Below are positions 6,168-7,880 of a DNA stretch of 7,880 bases, in pieces. The DNA is from an uncultured Eubacteriales bacterium. Its GTDB lineage: Bacteria; Bacillota; Clostridia; Peptostreptococcales; Anaerovoracaceae. Made by a program: the position numbers and the translations under genes. Under the pieces are notes generated by a model, which saw only the letters and a list, made by a program, of their open reading frames with translations, ran no database searches and was not told where the DNA came from. The DNA lies in NCBI GenBank assembly GCA_959021945.1, contig CAUEYG010000053.1, positions 1-7,880 of the forward strand, read 5' to 3'. Every line of letters starts with the position of its first letter. Positions within the stretch are counted from its first letter, which is position 1.

Positions 6168-7706
6168 GTGTTAAAAGAAAAAAATATCTATAAGGATGAG
6201 CTCCCCGTCAATGTGGTTGTGGCTAACATTGAGGAATATCCGATTCATTTTCATGATGACATGGAAGTGGTCTATGTTCTGGAAGGGAGTGTGATTCTCC
6301 GCAATGGTTATTATACATATACGCTGAAACAAGGAGATATTTTTATTCTGAATGACAGGGAAATGCACAGCTTTACCAATACAGGTGAAAAAAATATGGT
6401 GATGATGCTGCAGCTGGACCTTGCTTATTTTTCAAAGTATTACGATAATCTGAAAAACAATTTTTTTGTCACTGATATGGAAGATGACAGCGATGAAAGT
6501 CTGGAAATCCTCCGCAGCATTCTGGCCAGAATCATGATGGAAATTTTACAAAAGGGCTATGGCTTTGAGCACAAAGTTATTGAAAGCACCCACAACTTGA
6601 TCGCTTGTCTCATGTCTGACTTCCAGTATTTTGTCATGGAAGACGGTAAATTTGTTAATGAGGCAAAGAACAAGGGAAACAAAATTTTAGCAGGCAGGCT
6701 CAATCGCATTACCGATTACATGTATGACAACTACTCGCGTAAGCTGACCCTAAATGAAATTGCCAATCGGGAACACTTGAGCATTTATTACTTATCCCAT
6801 GTAATAAAAGAAGCTACAGGACTTAGTTTTCAGGATCTGCTCAGCTTTATTAGAGTGGAGGAGTCGGAAAAGCTGCTGCTTGGGACAAATAAAAAGATCG
6901 GGGCGATTGCCGAAGAAACCGGATTTTCTGCAGTGCGTTACTATATCAAACACTTTCAGACCTGGTATGGCATGCACCCTCTGGAATACCGAAAGCAGTT
7001 TACAGGAAAAGTCAGCAGCAGGGAAACACATGCCCGGTACGTGCGAAGTACACCGGCGGAGATTGAAGATGCAATTCGCCTGCAGGTAAAGGGTGTTTAT
7101 ACAGATTACATCAATAAACAAAAGGCAAAGCCTGTGATTGTTGATGTGAACATTAGTGATGACTATACGATAGATCAGAAGACTAAATCCACCGAATTGA
7201 AAGAGCTGATGGAGCGGGAAAATATGAAGCCAATGGCAGGACCTTATCAGATGCTGAGGAGTCTTGGAGAAACCATTATTGCTTCAGGAAAAAATTATAT
7301 TATTACGACAGCCTCTAAGTATCCGGGGCCTCTCAGCAGTTTGAGCATTTTGGTATATAATTTCAGCGAAGCGGTAGAAACTGATCTGAGAAATACGACC
7401 AGCAAAGAAAGTACGCTTGAGATTATTCGAAAGTATGATGAGGAAATTGAATTTCTTGTGCGCTGCTCCGGTTTGTCCGGGGACTTTAAAATATCTCGCT
7501 ATAAAACGTTTCGAAATAAAATTATATCTGACCTGGAAAACGTAATCCACCCTCATGGAGCCTACAGCAGGAGAGAGGAGATTATCAGCCAATGGACGTC
7601 TCTGCCTGTTATTGAATTCGGTGATTTCACCAGTTCTGATACCCTCAGCCTCCGTACAACTTTGAAAGGGTTTAGTGCAGAATTGTTATTGGTTGATAAA
7701 AAATAA
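6168..7706 (+). CDS. AraC-family regulator with N-terminal cupin and shortened GH39-like C-terminus
   Basis: A 512-residue cytoplasmic transcription factor. The N-terminal cupin (about 10-85) carries HFHDDMEVVYVLEGS (H27, H29, E33) and GDIFILNDREMHSF, the usual sugar- or small-ligand pocket. The AraC DNA-binding domain lies at about 178-278, with helix-turn-helix units at about 193-215 and 243-265 and the closing YGMHPLEYRK. The C-terminal ~190 residues resemble parts of the GH39-like domain found in many longer (about 750-800 residue) clostridial AraC proteins: a first strand PVIVDVNIS (322-330), then directly YQMLRSLGETIIASGKNYIIT (360-380), SILVYNF (393-399) and a final beta-sandwich portion (438-512). 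The (beta/alpha)8 barrel with its catalytic acids appears missing. Starts at GTG 6168. Effector and target genes are unknown; the saccharopine-dehydrogenase-like gene downstream is a candidate target by position. The GH39 link is my reading from memory of the family. Confidence 0.85.
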   Translation: MLKEKNIYKDELPVNVVVANIEEYPIHFHDDMEVVYVLEGSVILRNGYYTYTLKQGDIFILNDREMHSFTNTGEKNMVMMLQLDLAYFSKYYDNLKNNFFVTDMEDDSDESLEILRSILARIMMEILQKGYGFEHKVIESTHNLIACLMSDFQYFVMEDGKFVNEAKNKGNKILAGRLNRITDYMYDNYSRKLTLNEIANREHLSIYYLSHVIKEATGLSFQDLLSFIRVEESEKLLLGTNKKIGAIAEETGFSAVRYYIKHFQTWYGMHPLEYRKQFTGKVSSRETHARYVRSTPAEIEDAIRLQVKGVYTDYINKQKAKPVIVDVNISDDYTIDQKTKSTELKELMERENMKPMAGPYQMLRSLGETIIASGKNYIITTASKYPGPLSSLSILVYNFSEAVETDLRNTTSKESTLEIIRKYDEEIEFLVRCSGLSGDFKISRYKTFRNKIISDLENVIHPHGAYSRREEIISQWTSLPVIEFGDFTSSDTLSLRTTLKGFSAELLLVDKK

Positions 7707-7741
7707 GAGCAATTTAGTACCATTTTAAGACAAACATATTG

Positions 7742-7781
7742 TTGAAACTTTCAGACTACTTTGATAACATTGAATTGTCAA
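7742..7781 (+). promoter_or_regulatory. Weak promoter and imperfect inverted repeat before the dehydrogenase gene
   Basis: TTGAAA (7742-7747), a 17-base spacer and TAACAT (7765-7770) form a possible sigma-A promoter with a poor -10. TTGATAA (7761-7767) and TTGTCAA (7775-7781) form an inverted repeat with one mismatch and a 7-base centre, lying over the -10 and start region. No intrinsic terminator was found after the AraC-type gene, so read-through is also possible. Confidence 0.35.
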
Positions 7782-7825
7782 AAACGAACGTTATGTTTTA
7801 AGAAGAAATGTTTGGAGGTAGGAAG

Positions 7826-7880
7826 ATGAAATTACTTATTATTGGAGCAGGCGGAGTAGGAACATCGGCAGCGATGATTA
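7826..7880 (+). CDS. Saccharopine dehydrogenase-like NAD(P)-binding protein (partial, N-terminus)
   Basis: Only the first 18 codons are in the window (MKLLIIGAGGVGTSAAMI). They form the first strand and turn of a Rossmann fold with the dinucleotide-binding GAGGVG motif at 7-12. This exact style of start is typical of the saccharopine dehydrogenase/carboxynorspermidine synthase family, but other dehydrogenases begin alike, so the substrate is not settled. GGAGGT at 7814-7819 lies six bases before the ATG. Confidence 0.7.
   Translation, partial: MKLLIIGAGGVGTSAAMI

Noticed and set aside
7284..7592. 102-residue minus-strand frame inside the AraC-type gene
   Set aside because: Opposite-strand shadow of a gene with clear domains; no family features.

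Overview
The window looks like chromosome from a low-to-mid GC, Gram-positive, spore-forming member of the class Clostridia. The signs are strong AGGAGG-type ribosome binding sites, sigma-A-like promoters, clostridial-style 3D/G5 and fibronectin III wall proteins, a CwlD-type spore-cortex amidase with a sigma-E-like promoter, and a YtrA-family GntR/ABC pair. The exact genus cannot be read from the sequence. No RNA gene, insertion sequence, CRISPR array or prophage part was seen. The gene content is mostly housekeeping or cell-envelope.

Left part (1-1370, minus strand): an operon reading leftward encodes a short GntR/YtrA-type repressor, an ABC-type ATPase whose start overlaps the repressor's stop (ATGA), and the first 8 codons of a further gene that runs off the window edge. 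The expected partner there is a membrane permease. A TTGACA/CATAAT promoter drives it, and a near-perfect 24-bp palindrome covers the predicted transcription start, so autorepression is likely.

Second part (1530-3930, plus strand): a near-consensus promoter is followed at once by a hairpin with a T tract, then by two secreted or membrane-anchored 3D-domain cell-wall proteins. The first is a YabE/Rpf-like protein (membrane anchor, two DUF348, G5, 3D). The second keeps a very similar 3D domain but puts it behind a BIG2 and two Fn3 domains. A bidirectional terminator separates this pair from the convergent gene.

Third part (3945-5165, minus strand): a long-form alanyl-tRNA editing protein (AlaX-L) with zinc ligands and a C-terminal DHHA1 domain.

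Right part (5256-7880, plus strand): cwlD-like N-acetylmuramoyl-L-alanine amidase, preceded by two repeated -10-like boxes and a candidate sigma-E promoter. It is followed after 35 nt by an AraC-family regulator with an N-terminal cupin and a C-terminal region that resembles the two ends of a GH39-like domain without its barrel. The start of a saccharopine-dehydrogenase-like Rossmann protein closes the window. Three of the seven larger proteins act on the cell wall. I see no clearly new multi-gene system. The best leads are the regulatory sites (operator over a start site, hairpin at +5, sigma-E-like promoter), the shuffled 3D proteins and the shortened AraC-GH39 protein.
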